Shown: positions 26,272-39,317, counted from the stretch's first letter. The stretch: 64,000 bases of DNA from Bacillus massilioanorexius (GCF_902374955.1 NZ_CABKRX010000118.1:62001-126000); one strand, 5' to 3'. Notes: generated from the letters alone by a model not told the origin. Numbers and translations are program-made.

Positions 26272-26300
26272 TTGACAGCGCTTCCATTTTTTTCTATACT
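26272..26300 (+). promoter_or_regulatory. glpFK promoter with overlapping cre
   Basis: TTGACA (26272-26277), 17 bases, TATACT (26295-26300). TGACAGCGCTTCCA (26273-26286) overlaps the -35 box and fits the CcpA cre consensus (TGWNANCGNTNWCA), so glucose repression is expected. Confidence 0.85.
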
Positions 26301-26322
26301 AAGGCTAAGTTAATAATTGAGA

Positions 26323-26388
26323 TGGAGAAATGGAGATACACTCAAATGAACTTTTTATAGTTTATTTGCGTGTATCTTCTTTTTTTGT
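26323..26388 (+). promoter_or_regulatory. GlpP-type antitermination leader of glpFK
   Basis: The box TGGAGAAATGGAGA (26323-26336) runs into an intrinsic terminator: GGAGATACAC (26332-26341) with GTGTATCTTC (26370-26379), then TTTTTTT. The same box precedes glpD and, in variant form, glpA. It is the probable GlpP control element. Confidence 0.85.
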
Positions 26389-26427
26389 CTCCAAGTTTTT
26401 AAATAATCGAAAGAAAGGGGATTTAGT

Positions 26428-27246
26428 ATGTCAGCATTTGTAGGAGAAATAGTTGGTACAATGATCTTAATTATTTTTGGTTGCGGAGTTGGAGCTGGTC
26501 TTAGTTTAAAGAAGTCCTTTTCAAATGGTGGAGGATGGATTGTTACAACTCTAGCTTGGGGTTTAGGGGTTACACTTGCTGTATTTGCTGTTGGAAGTGT
26601 TAGCGGTGCTCATCTTAATCCAGCCGTAACTGTTTCACTTGCAATCATAGGAGATTTTTCATGGAGTGAAGTACCGAGTTATATTCTTGCTCAATTAATT
26701 GGTGGCGTAATTGGTGGTGTAATTGTTTGGCTACATTATTTACCTCATTGGAAAGCAACGAATGATCCAGCAACAAAACTAGGGGTGTTTTCAACAAGTC
26801 CAGCAATTCCATACACTTTTGCTAATGTGATGAGCGAAGTCATTGGTACATTTGTTTTAATTCTTGGTTTACTATTTATTGGTGCAAATAAATTTACAGA
26901 AGGTTTAAATCCTATGGCAGTAGGGTTATTAATTGTAGCTATAGGGATGTCACTAGGAGGTACAACAGGCTATGCGATTAATCCAGCTCGTGATCTTGGA
27001 CCAAGAATAGCTCATTTTATCTTACCGATAGCAGGAAAAGGAGATTCAAACTGGAAATACGCATGGGTACCTGTAATTGGGCCAATCATTGGTGGTGCTC
27101 TTGCAGCAGTATTTTATAAAATGGTCTTCCAAGGGGAAACAGAGACAATGTATTGGATTGTTATGGCAGTATGTATTGTCATTCTTGCGTTAATTGGATT
27201 GTTTGGAAGTAAAGCGACAAATGTAGACAATGAGTTTTCAGCTTGA
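26428..27246 (+). CDS. glpF: Glycerol facilitator GlpF (copy 1)
   Basis: 272-aa aquaglyceroporin with six membrane helices and both NPA half-helices: GAHLNPAVTVSL (about 66-77) and GYAINPARDLGPR (about 183-195). Asp after NPAR (NPARD) is the residue typical of glycerol rather than water channels. It lets glycerol diffuse into the cell. The gene lies 50 bases before glpK and under the GlpP leader. It is closely similar to copy 2 at 36487. Confidence 0.96.
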   Translation: MSAFVGEIVGTMILIIFGCGVGAGLSLKKSFSNGGGWIVTTLAWGLGVTLAVFAVGSVSGAHLNPAVTVSLAIIGDFSWSEVPSYILAQLIGGVIGGVIVWLHYLPHWKATNDPATKLGVFSTSPAIPYTFANVMSEVIGTFVLILGLLFIGANKFTEGLNPMAVGLLIVAIGMSLGGTTGYAINPARDLGPRIAHFILPIAGKGDSNWKYAWVPVIGPIIGGALAAVFYKMVFQGETETMYWIVMAVCIVILALIGLFGSKATNVDNEFSA

Positions 27247-27284
27247 CCAAGTTATACTAAAAATAGAAATGATGATTGAATTGA

Positions 27285-28790
<1,506 letters not shown>

Positions 28791-28827
28791 ATAAAGCAAA
28801 TGATTACCATCGAAATAAACGCTATGT

Positions 28828-28926
28828 TATAATCAAGTCAAGTTAATAGTTCGGTTGGAGAAATGGAGAGACCACGAGAACACTTATCCTAAATTGATAA
28901 GTGATCTTGTGGTCTCTTTTTCTTTT
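28828..28926 (+). promoter_or_regulatory. glpD promoter -10 and GlpP-type leader terminator
   Basis: TATAAT (28828-28833), with a weak TTACCA -35, precedes the box TGGAGAAATGGAGA (28856-28869). This box leads into a long hairpin: AGAGACCAC with GTGGTCTCT (28867-28918) and an inner CACTTATC/GATAAGTG stem, then TTTTTCTTTT. The architecture is the same as before glpF. Confidence 0.85.
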
Positions 28927-29123
28927 CTACTGAAAGAATAATGGTATTTTAGAAACTAACTAAAATAACTGTATCCAAATATTGATAACTACTTATTGCT
29001 ACCTTCTTTTATAGAAAAAATGGAAGGATTGTATGTGTTAAAGTTTTTTCGTATTTGGATAAAGGTATCCAAAAAAATGGGAGAAAAATCGAGGGGAGAT
29101 TTTTCTTATTGGAGGAGAAAAGT

Positions 29124-30782
29124 ATGACGGTTACAATTTTTGAACGAAAAGATTTACTCAATGAAATGAGTACAACTGAATATGATTTATTTGTTATTGG
29201 TGGGGGTATAACAGGGGCTGGAATTGCGCTCGATGCAACAACTAGAGGTATGAAGGTTGGACTATGTGAGATGCAGGATTTTGCTGCAGGTACTTCTAGT
29301 CGTTCAACGAAGCTTGTTCATGGAGGTTTACGCTACTTAAAACAATTAGAAGTAAAGATGGTTGCTGAGGTAGGAAAAGAAAGGGAAATTGTCTATGAAA
29401 ATGGTCCGCATGTGACTAAACCTGAATGGATGCTTTTACCGATGTATGAAGGTGGTACTTTTGGACCTTATAGTACATCTGTCGGTCTAAGAGTTTATGA
29501 TTTTTTAGCTGGAGTTAAGAAAAAAGAGCGACGTAGTATGTTAACCAAAGACAAAGTATTGCAAAAGGAGCCTCTTTTAAAAAAGAAAGGTTTAAAAGGT
29601 GGAGGCTATTATGTTGAGTATAGAACGGATGATGCACGACTTACTATTGAAGTTGTAAAGAAAGCGCTGGAATTCGGAGCAGATATGCTAAATTATACAA
29701 AAGTGACCGATTTTATCTATGACAAATCAAAGGTAGTCGGTGTGGAAGTGGAAGATTTATTAACAAATGAAAGATATCAAATTAAAGCGAAGAAAATTAT
29801 CAATGCCACTGGGCCTTGGGTAGATAGTCTTCGTCATATGGATGGTTCTAAAAAAGGAAAAACGTTACAGTTAACAAAAGGGGTTCATATCGTTATCGAT
29901 CAATCACGTTTTCCACTGAAACAAGCTGTGTATTTTGATACTGAGGATGCTAGAATGGTATTTGCTATTCCTAGAGACGGTAAGGCTTATGTTGGAACAA
30001 CAGATACTTTCTATAATAGTGATCCGATACATCCCAATGTGACGACTGAAGACCGAGATTATATCATGAAAGCGATAGATTTTATGTTTCCAGATGTTCA
30101 TATTACTGAAGAAGATATTGAATCAAGTTGGGCTGGTGTTCGTCCTTTAATACTTGAAGAAGGAAAAGATCCTTCAGAAATTTCTCGCAAGGATGAAATA
30201 TGGGTTTCGCAATCAGGACTAATTACAATTGCTGGAGGCAAATTAACAGGTTATCGGAAAATGGCTGAAACGATAGTAGATCTTGTTGTTAAACAATTCA
30301 AAGAAGAGCATTACAAGCTTTTTGATACATGTAAAACCAAGCATTTGCCAATCTCAGGAGGAGATGTTGGTGGATCTGATCATTTCTTAGCCTTTATTAA
30401 TCAAAATGTAAGTAAAGGAAAGGAACTTGGGCTTTCAGAAAATGAGGCTAAGGGATTAGTTGAATTATATGGCTCTAATATCACTAAGGTATATGATATT
30501 TTGCGAAATAACAGCCATGAAATAGAAGAATATGATTTGACACTAGAAGTGTTTGCCAAAATAGCCTATGCTCTCCAAGCGGAAAGAGTCGTCACTCCAG
30601 TAGATTTCTTTCTTCGTAGAACAGGAGCGATATTATTTAATATTGATTGGGTCTACGAATGGAAGGAACAAGTAGTAAACTATATGAATGATAAATACAA
30701 TTGGGATGAGGAAGAGAGACAAAAATATACAGAAGAATTGGAAGAGGAAATCCGTAGTGCCACGACTTCTTGTAATAAATAA
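29124..30782 (+). CDS. glpD: Aerobic glycerol-3-phosphate dehydrogenase GlpD
   Basis: 552-aa FAD enzyme that oxidises glycerol 3-phosphate to dihydroxyacetone phosphate and feeds quinones at the membrane. The ATG at 29124 follows TTGGAGGAG; the longer reading frame upstream lacks a ribosome site. It has the FAD motif [20 protein letters not shown] (about 22-41), [15 protein letters not shown] (about 57-71), [14 protein letters not shown] and [16 protein letters not shown] (about 371-386), plus the helical C-terminal DAO_C domain. Length matches B. subtilis GlpD. It has its own GlpP-type leader. Confidence 0.96.
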   Translation: MTVTIFERKDLLNEMSTTEYDLFVIGGGITGAGIALDATTRGMKVGLCEMQDFAAGTSSRSTKLVHGGLRYLKQLEVKMVAEVGKEREIVYENGPHVTKPEWMLLPMYEGGTFGPYSTSVGLRVYDFLAGVKKKERRSMLTKDKVLQKEPLLKKKGLKGGGYYVEYRTDDARLTIEVVKKALEFGADMLNYTKVTDFIYDKSKVVGVEVEDLLTNERYQIKAKKIINATGPWVDSLRHMDGSKKGKTLQLTKGVHIVIDQSRFPLKQAVYFDTEDARMVFAIPRDGKAYVGTTDTFYNSDPIHPNVTTEDRDYIMKAIDFMFPDVHITEEDIESSWAGVRPLILEEGKDPSEISRKDEIWVSQSGLITIAGGKLTGYRKMAETIVDLVVKQFKEEHYKLFDTCKTKHLPISGGDVGGSDHFLAFINQNVSKGKELGLSENEAKGLVELYGSNITKVYDILRNNSHEIEEYDLTLEVFAKIAYALQAERVVTPVDFFLRRTGAILFNIDWVYEWKEQVVNYMNDKYNWDEEERQKYTEELEEEIRSATTSCNK

Positions 30783-31003
30783 TGATTTCATCGTATCTTC
30801 TAATTGAAGTTGAAATAAAAGCAATTGGTTTAATGCTAATGAATACGTCGAAATAAGGCAAACCATTGAGGTAAATAATGATGATTACTTTAAAGGCTTG
30901 TCTTATTTTTTTCATTCAAACGAATGTCCTTCATTACGAATAAATTTGTTTTTGAACGTTATGTGACATTTGCTTTCGTTTGTGAAAAAAAATCTCAGAA
31001 TAT

Positions 31004-31156
31004 AGTAAGCGCTTTCTTTACAATATCTATTTCGTTATGTTACTCTCAATACAACAAATTAATATATTCGGCTAGGAGAATTGGAGAAGCTGTAAAAACA
31101 GATAGGAAGCACATTCGCTGTGTCTTTTCCTAAGTGTTTTTATGGCTTCTTTTTAT
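31004..31156 (+). promoter_or_regulatory. cre-like site and GlpP-type leader of glpABC
   Basis: AGTAAGCGCTTTCT (31004-31017) resembles a CcpA cre. The box AGGAGAATTGGAGA (31074-31087) follows; then GAAGCTGTAAAAACA (31086-31100) pairs with TGTTTTTATGGCTTC (31135-31149) around an inner GGAAGCACA/TGTGTCTTTTCC hairpin, followed by TTTTT. This is the third copy of the box-plus-terminator design. No gene is seen in the 30783-31232 gap. Confidence 0.78.
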
Positions 31157-31232
31157 GCTTATTAGATGAAATTGGTCGACTTTACTCGATGTAAAGAATA
31201 CTGAAGAAGTAAGAGACTTTGGGGGCATCATC

Positions 31233-32855
31233 ATGACAAATATTTATCAAACAGATGTAGTAGTAATAGGTGGAGGGGTTACTGGAGCAGGTGTTTTACG
31301 AGATTTAGCATTGCGGGGAATTCCTGCTATATTAGTAGAACAAAAGGATTTAGGTTTTGGAACGTCATCACGAAATCACGGGTTACTCCATTCTGGTGCT
31401 CGTTATGCTGTTAAAGATGAAGAAGCAGCAATTGAATCTTATACAGAGAATTTAATTATAAAAAAGACAGTTCCTGGTTCTGTTGAAGAAGTCGGGGGGC
31501 TTTTTGTAAAAGTTCCTGAAGATGAAGACTCCTTTGTAGGTAGATGGGTAAATGCCTGTAACAAAATTGGAATACCGATAGAAGAGATTCCAGTTGAAAT
31601 GGCATTAAAACAAGAACCTTTTTTAAATAAAAACATACAAACGGCTTATTATGTTCCAGATGGAGCGGTAGATGTTTTTACATTAGTAATCGATGTAGTT
31701 GCTGATGCTGTAGCACATGGAGCTAAAGCTCTTACATATCACGAAGTAGTGGCTATAAATACAAATCAAGCTGCTGTCACGGGAGTTGTTGTTCGTGATA
31801 CTTACACTGGAGAGGAAAAAACGATACATTGTAAATTGGTTGTGAACGCTGCAGGTCCTTGGGGTGCAAGAGTATCTAAGCTAGCTGGTGTACCTATGAA
31901 TTTAATAAATAATAAAGGAATGTTAACAATCTTTAATCAACGCTTTAATAAGCGTGTTATTAATCGATTACGTGTACCAGGAGATGCAGATATTTTTGTT
32001 CCGGCACATAATGTAACCATTTTTGGTACGACAGGTGTTAATGTTGATGATCCTAACGATTTTTCTTTAAATAGGGAAGAATTACTAGGAATGCTTAATG
32101 AAGGTGAAGCATTAATACCAAAGATAAAAGAGATGCGAATGATTCGTGCATTTAGCGGAAGTAGACCTCTGTATCAAGAAGGAGAGTCTGAGGATTCTAC
32201 AGGTAGAAATGTAACACGTGGAATTGGATTATTGGACCATAAGAAACGGGATGGACTTGATGGCTTTATTACGATAACAGGAGGTAAGCTAACGACCTTC
32301 CGTTATATGGCAGAAAAAACGGTTGATCTCGTTTGTGAAAAGCTTAATGTTAATGAAAGCTGTACTACGCATGAAAGGATTGTCTCACACCGTGAGGCAA
32401 AGGAATTTTTTAAAGAAGTGAATATGGCTCCTGCAACGAAAAATAAGCTATTTCATTGGGCAGGGAACAGAGCTGCAAAAATGGAAGAAGCGATAAAAAA
32501 GGATCCAACTTCTAAGGCTGTAATTTGTGAATGTGAGCAAGTAACTTGGGCAGAGCTTGAGGCGAATATGAAACAAGGGAAACATTTTAATTTAAATGAT
32601 CTTCGTCGAAGAACTCGTTTAGGAATGGGACCTTGCCAAGGGACATTTTGTAATCATCGGGCGGCAGCTATTGCTGTAGAAAAAGGATTAGCTACTTCTA
32701 AAGAAGCTGAATGGGCATTGATGGATGGTTTGAAAGAGCGCCAAAAAGGAATGGGTGTAGTAGCAACTCATGAAACAGCAAAGCAAATTCAATTAATGGA
32801 ATCCATTTATAAAGTATCGCTAGCAATAAGAGAGGAGAATCAAAGCTATGTATGA
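31233..32855 (+). CDS. glpA: Anaerobic glycerol-3-phosphate dehydrogenase subunit A
   Basis: 540-aa flavoprotein close in length to E. coli GlpA (about 540 aa). The FAD fold begins at VVVIGGGVTGAGVLRDLALR (about 9-28), with SSRNHGLLHSGARYAV following. The DAO domain ends with ITITGGKLTTFRYMAE (about 349-364). The C-terminal BFD-like [2Fe-2S] domain carries the four ligands CECEQ (about 431) and GPCQGTFCNHR (about 467-477). It makes dihydroxyacetone phosphate from glycerol 3-phosphate and passes electrons through GlpB and GlpC to menaquinone, for fumarate or nitrate respiration. It overlaps glpB by 8 bases. Confidence 0.94.
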   Translation: MTNIYQTDVVVIGGGVTGAGVLRDLALRGIPAILVEQKDLGFGTSSRNHGLLHSGARYAVKDEEAAIESYTENLIIKKTVPGSVEEVGGLFVKVPEDEDSFVGRWVNACNKIGIPIEEIPVEMALKQEPFLNKNIQTAYYVPDGAVDVFTLVIDVVADAVAHGAKALTYHEVVAINTNQAAVTGVVVRDTYTGEEKTIHCKLVVNAAGPWGARVSKLAGVPMNLINNKGMLTIFNQRFNKRVINRLRVPGDADIFVPAHNVTIFGTTGVNVDDPNDFSLNREELLGMLNEGEALIPKIKEMRMIRAFSGSRPLYQEGESEDSTGRNVTRGIGLLDHKKRDGLDGFITITGGKLTTFRYMAEKTVDLVCEKLNVNESCTTHERIVSHREAKEFFKEVNMAPATKNKLFHWAGNRAAKMEEAIKKDPTSKAVICECEQVTWAELEANMKQGKHFNLNDLRRRTRLGMGPCQGTFCNHRAAAIAVEKGLATSKEAEWALMDGLKERQKGMGVVATHETAKQIQLMESIYKVSLAIREENQSYV

Positions 32856-34005
32856 TGTAGTCATAGTAGGTCAAGGATTATCAGGATTACTTTCAGCTAT
32901 TTGGGCTAGGGAAGAAGGCAAACGAGTTGCTGTTGTCTCCAATGGTTTAGGAAAAATTCTTCAGTCAACAGGTGTTTTTGATTTAATACCAGGCACTGAT
33001 GCGGATTTTGATTCGTTCTCAACTTTTCATGGGCTTAACACCAATTTTAAAACGCATAGCATTAATGGAATCGAAAAGTTTAAAACGTTGGTTAGACGTC
33101 TAGATTGTGATTATTTAGGTAAAGTAACACATCCCGTTGAAATTGCAACTGCCTCAGGGCATGTGAAAACGACGGCATTATATCCTGATACGATTAGACC
33201 TGTTCCAATGAAAGGGAGAGCAATAGTTGTAGGATTTAAAGAGTTGATGGATTTCCAGCCTTCCTATCTTAAAGGAAATTTACAGAAGTATCGTCCTGAT
33301 TTAAAGATTAATGCCATTTCTGTTTCATTAGGAAAAAACACATTGCGTACGATGACTCAAATTGATGTAGCAAGAACACTAGAACAAAAAGATGTAAGAC
33401 AACACGTCATTAATCAAATTAAAAACACTCTTATAGAAAAAAATATGGCGAATGCAGACTTCATGATATTTCCATCTTGTTTAGGAATTGATTTATGGAA
33501 AGATGTGAAAAATCATTTTCAAAATGAACTTAAAACAATAGTATCTGAAGCACCAGGACTTCCTCCTAATGCAGCAGCGATAAGACTCTATGAAAAATTG
33601 AGAAAAGAAGCCGTCAAATTAGGAGTTCGATTTTATGCAGATACAAAAGTAGTAGGATGCACAGTATCAAACAATTTGATAAATTCTTTAGAAGTACAAA
33701 ATGTCAATGCCAAAAATCAGATTCAAGCAAGTCATTATGTAATAGCAACTGGCGGTGTTTTAGGCGGCGGATTAGTTGTTACAACTAATGGTTATAAAGA
33801 AAGCGCTTTAGCTCTTCCTGTAAATGAATTTGGGGAGTATAAAGATATGCCAGCTAATGCTATCGCTGTTGGAGGCAGTCAAGGAATTAGGGTTACGAAT
33901 AATGGAATTGTCGGAGGAATTTATTCCATTGTATCTAGCTATTTCTCTATTCTTTCCATTCGTGATTTTGTTGGGGAGGAACAAATTGTATGTACAGTCA
34001 ATTAG
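32848..34005 (+). CDS. glpB: Anaerobic glycerol-3-phosphate dehydrogenase subunit B
   Basis: 385-aa flavoprotein, the GlpB subunit of the GlpABC complex. The N-terminal dinucleotide-binding motif is DVVIVGQGLSGLLSAIWARE (about 3-22), followed by LIPGTDADFD. The start is an ATG inside the end of glpA, with GAGAGGAG about 11 bases upstream. The last 16 bases overlap glpC. It is a little shorter than E. coli GlpB. It is thought to channel electrons between GlpA and the iron-sulfur subunit GlpC. Confidence 0.9.
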   Translation: MYDVVIVGQGLSGLLSAIWAREEGKRVAVVSNGLGKILQSTGVFDLIPGTDADFDSFSTFHGLNTNFKTHSINGIEKFKTLVRRLDCDYLGKVTHPVEIATASGHVKTTALYPDTIRPVPMKGRAIVVGFKELMDFQPSYLKGNLQKYRPDLKINAISVSLGKNTLRTMTQIDVARTLEQKDVRQHVINQIKNTLIEKNMANADFMIFPSCLGIDLWKDVKNHFQNELKTIVSEAPGLPPNAAAIRLYEKLRKEAVKLGVRFYADTKVVGCTVSNNLINSLEVQNVNAKNQIQASHYVIATGGVLGGGLVVTTNGYKESALALPVNEFGEYKDMPANAIAVGGSQGIRVTNNGIVGGIYSIVSSYFSILSIRDFVGEEQIVCTVN

Positions 34006-35207
34006 AAACGTCTTTTGATCAATGTTTAAAATGTAATGCATGTACGGTTAACTGTCCAATATCTAATGTCTCATTAGAATTTGGTGGACCAAAGCATTTA
34101 GGTCCAGAGTTACAACGTTTAATGGTGAATCAAGAACCAATCAGTGATTCGCGAATTGAGCTTTGTACATTGTGTGGGAATTGTGATATGGCTTGTCCTG
34201 AAAATGTACATGTTTCTACTTTAACAGCCTATGCAAAAGCATTACATGCTGATGTTGCTGGTACAAAATTTAGAGATTTAGTATTAAGTAATGCTGAGCT
34301 TGTTGGTAAGATGGCTTCCACATTTGCGCCAATTACGAATCTTAGTATGAAGATAAAACCCGTTCGAAAAGTAATGGAGTGGACGATGTCAATTCCAGCG
34401 GAAAGACAGTTTCCAGATTATAAATTTAGGAGTTTTACTAGAAAACATAAACTTACTGAAGCTAAAACAGAAAGAAAGGTAGCCTATTTTGTTGGATGTT
34501 ATGCCAATTATAATGCTCCTGAGGTAGGTGATGCTTTTGTTAAGGTAATGAAATATAACAATATTGAGGTTGTTACACCAAAGCAAAAATGCTGTGGCAT
34601 TCCGATGTTGACAAATGGTCAAATGAAACAAGCTTTAAAAAATGCAATGTTTAATGTGGAATCTCTATTAGATTATACAAGAAGAGGCTATGATGTTGTC
34701 GTAACATGTACAAGCTGTACATTAGCTTTGAAAAAAGAGTATATTTCTTTTTTGAAATCAGAAGGTGCGGAGGAACTGTCAAAGCATGTGTATGATGCAA
34801 ATGAATATTTACGAGTTTTGAAATCAGAAGGTCGTTTAAATATGAATCTAGCCAAAATGGAAGAAAAAGCAGGATATTTTGCACCATGTCATATGAAAGC
34901 ACAAGGAATAGGAAGTCCGGCTATGGATATTCTTGAACTTATTCCTGATTATGAAATACAGGATGTTGCAGCTGGCTGCTGCGGACAATGTGGCACGTTT
35001 GGTTTTAAAAAGGAAAAGTTTGAAACATCCATGGCAATTGGTGATAAGATGGCTCAATCTATTCATGATGTTGAAGCAGATTATACTGTTACTGAGTGTG
35101 GTATGTGTAAAAATCAATTGGACCAATTAACAACGAGAACAGTAAAGCATCCTATTCAAGTAATGGCTGAAGCATATGAAAAACAATCAGAAACTTTATC
35201 TGTCTAG
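33990..35207 (+). CDS. glpC: Anaerobic glycerol-3-phosphate dehydrogenase subunit C
   Basis: 405-aa iron-sulfur subunit. Two [4Fe-4S] ferredoxin motifs stand near the N terminus: CLKCNACTVNCP (about 11-22) and CTLCGNCDMACP (about 57-68). Two CCG heterodisulfide-reductase-type domains follow, with CCGIPML (about 202), TCTSCTLALK, APCHMKAQG (about 299), CCGQCGTFG (about 331) and CGMCKNQLDQL. It anchors the GlpABC complex and delivers electrons to menaquinone. It overlaps glpB by 16 bases. The operon seems to end here; no terminator is seen before the adjacent repeat. Confidence 0.94.
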   Translation: MYSQLETSFDQCLKCNACTVNCPISNVSLEFGGPKHLGPELQRLMVNQEPISDSRIELCTLCGNCDMACPENVHVSTLTAYAKALHADVAGTKFRDLVLSNAELVGKMASTFAPITNLSMKIKPVRKVMEWTMSIPAERQFPDYKFRSFTRKHKLTEAKTERKVAYFVGCYANYNAPEVGDAFVKVMKYNNIEVVTPKQKCCGIPMLTNGQMKQALKNAMFNVESLLDYTRRGYDVVVTCTSCTLALKKEYISFLKSEGAEELSKHVYDANEYLRVLKSEGRLNMNLAKMEEKAGYFAPCHMKAQGIGSPAMDILELIPDYEIQDVAAGCCGQCGTFGFKKEKFETSMAIGDKMAQSIHDVEADYTVTECGMCKNQLDQLTTRTVKHPIQVMAEAYEKQSETLSV

Positions 35208-35219
35208 CTAAACAATATT

Positions 35220-35402
35220 GGCTAAGGCAGTAGTGAATATAGGCTGAGTTGAATGAGTCATTCTAGGATGCTCGCTTTCTGCGGGGAGAGTGGTGAGTCT
35301 CCTCGGTACATAGTGCCTGTGGAGTCTCGTTTTGTCCCGCTGCTCCCGATTTTTATTCACTGCACTTAATTAAAAACAACAATCTTTTAGAAAACAGCCT
35401 AT
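35220..35402 (-). repeat. Dispersed repeat family 1, reverse orientation
   Basis: The right side, 35373-35399, is the exact reverse complement of 27 bases at the left end of the copy at 10645. The core AGGATGCTCGCTTTCT (35265-35280) and the GTCCCGCTGCTCCCG stretch are well kept. The other inverted end (about 30 bases) is missing. It fills much of the 518-bp gap between glpC and glpP copy 2; the rest, 35403-35725, is AT-rich with no feature seen. Confidence 0.85.
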
Positions 35403-35725
35403 GCTAAAGATGAATTCATAGGGAATTGTTATATTGAGATATTTTGTAGTTTGATTGAAAAGATGAATTTTGGTTTTATAATGCGCGTTAATTGTTGTTT
35501 TCATTCAAATAGTGAAATGGCAATCTTAAGATAATTTTAGAGATGGCAGTTAGTATTTTCTTACTTCATCTATACTTTACTTATTAACAGAGCTTTTTTT
35601 AAAATATATCATAATAAAAAATATTTGTTATTTTTTATAATGTTATTTAGATATAATGATAAAGTGATATTAAAGTTAATGTTGTTTGTGTAGTAGCTTT
35701 TCATAGATAAGGAGGATCCATTCAG

Positions 35726-36292
35726 GTGGATACGATAAAAAATCAAACGATTATACCAGCCATTCGAAACATAAAAGAATTTAATCAATTTTTACAAAGC
35801 AATTATCAAGTAGGCATTTTTATGGATTTCCATATTGCTCAAATGAAGAGCTTGTATGAAGTAGCTCGACAGCATGAAAAAAAGATGATTTTACATGTTG
35901 ATAAAGTGAATGGAATAAAGGCAGACGAATACGGAACAGAATTTATTTGCCAAGAATTCAAGCCTTACGGAATCATATCTACAAAATCAAATGTCATTAT
36001 GAAAGCAAAGCAAAAAGGTGTTATTTCGATTCAACGAATTTTTTTAATTGATGGTAGTTCTATAGAAAAAAATATTAAACTCTTTCAAAAAACAGATCCA
36101 GATTTTATAGAAATATTACCAGGTGTGATTCCAAAAGCCATTGAATCTATTCGAATGAGAGCGAATAAGGAAGTATTAACGGGCGGTCTAATTGAGACAA
36201 GGGAGGAAGTTCGATCAGCCATTGTTGCAGGAGCAACTGCTGTAACGACAAGTAAACAAGAATTATGGTTGGAAAAGCCTACTTCTAAATAA
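35726..36292 (+). CDS. glpP: Glycerol-3-phosphate responsive antiterminator GlpP (copy 2)
   Basis: 188-aa second GlpP. The GTG start at 35726 follows AAGGAGG at 9 bases. It keeps the family features VGIFMDFHIAQMKSL, LHVDKVNGIKADEYGTEF, CQEFKPYGIISTK and the C-terminal AGATAVTTSK. It heads the second glpF-glpK pair. Unlike the first set, the DNA between it and glpF2 has no visible box-plus-terminator leader, so GlpP2 may act on the other leaders or be a redundant paralogue. Confidence 0.92.
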   Translation: MDTIKNQTIIPAIRNIKEFNQFLQSNYQVGIFMDFHIAQMKSLYEVARQHEKKMILHVDKVNGIKADEYGTEFICQEFKPYGIISTKSNVIMKAKQKGVISIQRIFLIDGSSIEKNIKLFQKTDPDFIEILPGVIPKAIESIRMRANKEVLTGGLIETREEVRSAIVAGATAVTTSKQELWLEKPTSK

Positions 36293-36357
36293 TGAACTTG
36301 ATAAGTTTATGACTCTTTATTTATCACTTTTGATGGTTTATTAGAATATAACAAAAT

Positions 36358-36371
36358 GATAACGCTTACAT
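36358..36371 (+). promoter_or_regulatory. cre site before glpF copy 2
   Basis: TGATAACGCTTACA fits the CcpA cre consensus. It lies 116 bases before the glpF2 start; no clear GlpP-type leader follows. Confidence 0.7.
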
Positions 36372-36486
36372 CATTTGAAAATTCATTTAAGGGGGTGAGA
36401 ATAAGCATTTTTATATAGGAAATTAATCAAATAGAATAGCAAAGAAATGAGACGTTAAAAATACATAGAAGGAAGGATGTACAAGA

Positions 36487-37320
36487 ATGACACCATTTTG
36501 GGCAGAAATTGTTGGTACAGCAATACTTATTGTTTTTGGTGGAGGAGTATGTGCTGCCATGAATTTGCATAAGGCTTTTGCTAAAGGAGCAGGCTGGATA
36601 AATATTGCCTTTGGTTGGGGATTTGCGGTTGCATTTGGTATATATGCAGTGGGTAATATTTCTGGTGCGCATTTGAACCCAGCTGTAACGATTGGATTAG
36701 CTTCAACAGGACAATTTGCGTGGGGAGATGTTCCTTCTTATATTATTGCCCAATTCATCGGAGCAATGCTAGGAGCAGCTATTGTATACTTGGCTTATTT
36801 ACCTCATTGGGGTGCAACGAAAGATACTGGAACAAAATTGGGCGTGTTTTCAACTGGACCAGCTATACCTCATACATTTTCAAATATGTTAAGTGAGATT
36901 GTTGGTACTTTTATGCTTGTTTTTTGTATTGCTGCAATTGGTACAAATAATATAGCAGATGGATTAAATCCATTATTAATAGGGTTCCTAATTGTTGCGC
37001 TTGGACTATCTTTAGGATCTGCAACCGGTTATGCTCTAAATCCTGCTCGTGATTTAGGACCAAGAATTATGCATGCACTTCTTCCCATTCCAGGAAAAGG
37101 ACGATCAAATTGGGGTTATTCTTGGATACCAGTAGTTGGACCAATTATCGGTGGTGTATTGGGTTCGTCCGTTCATCAGGCAGCATTTTTAGGAAATATT
37201 ACTCCAGCTCTCTGGATTTCATTAGTAGCTGTAGCTCTTGTTATAATTGGTGCGTTTGTTACAGGTGGAAATACCGTTGCGGTTGAACATGAAACAACAA
37301 CTTTGAAGAAAGCAGCTTAA
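36487..37320 (+). CDS. glpF: Glycerol facilitator GlpF (copy 2)
   Basis: 277-aa aquaglyceroporin with both NPA boxes, GAHLNPAVTIGL (about 65-76) and GYALNPARDLGPR (about 182-194), again with the glycerol-type Asp. The ribosome site is GAAGGAAGGATG. It differs from copy 1 mainly at the C terminus and in the first loop (NLHKAFAKGAG). It stands 108 bases before glpK2. A duplicated uptake-and-kinase pair may give separate control or raise capacity. Confidence 0.95.
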   Translation: MTPFWAEIVGTAILIVFGGGVCAAMNLHKAFAKGAGWINIAFGWGFAVAFGIYAVGNISGAHLNPAVTIGLASTGQFAWGDVPSYIIAQFIGAMLGAAIVYLAYLPHWGATKDTGTKLGVFSTGPAIPHTFSNMLSEIVGTFMLVFCIAAIGTNNIADGLNPLLIGFLIVALGLSLGSATGYALNPARDLGPRIMHALLPIPGKGRSNWGYSWIPVVGPIIGGVLGSSVHQAAFLGNITPALWISLVAVALVIIGAFVTGGNTVAVEHETTTLKKAA

Positions 37321-37410
37321 TAGATTGAAAGGGTTGACATGTTGATTTTTCTAATCAAAACAATGAAAAGTAAAGGTGTACAAAAATTAGAGAATGTATC
37401 ATTTTAATGA

Positions 37411-38919
<1,509 letters not shown>

Positions 38920-39019
38920 AGTGATTCCTAATCGTGGAGTCTAACGATACACCATAATAAACGTGTGAATTTTAAAATGACACTATTAGGCATAATGTAA
39001 AGATATTCAGGGGATAAAA

Positions 39020-39060
39020 GAGGGTAATCACATGCTAGGCGTGCGGTACACCCTTTTTTT
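39020..39060 (+). terminator. Terminator after glpK copy 2
   Basis: AGAGGGTA...TACACCC with an inner CATGC/GTGCG pairing, then TTTTTTT. Confidence 0.8.
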
Positions 39061-39099
39061 ATTTTATTTGACCTGTGATTGTTTGTTTTTGGAAATGTT

Positions 39100-39255
39100 G
39101 AAGTCTAGCCCTTCGAGGGGTCTAAGCTAATCCGTCCAAAAGATGAAAGAGCAACCTTCTAGCTAGCTTGCCTTATGCTGAGTGGAGGCCTAGAAGGAAG
39201 GTCACGTTGGCGTTGCCACAGGAGGTGGCGATTTTGCCGATGTTCTTTTCTTGTA
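39100..39255 (+). repeat. Dispersed repeat family 2, longer copy
   Basis: Contains TCTAAGCTAATCCGTCCA (39121-39138), AACCTTCTAGCTAG paired with CCTAGAAGGAAGGT, and CTTATGCTGAGTGGAGG, in the same order as a shorter copy at 57935. The second half (GCCACAGGAGGTGGC, GATTTTGCCGATGTTC) is absent there. No open frame. The element can fold extensively, and it fills most of the glpK2-czcD gap. Confidence 0.65.
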
Positions 39256-39317
39256 AGGAGCCTACGTTGTGAATCTGTATAATGTACGAAATTTTATTAC
39301 ACAATATGAAATAATAC

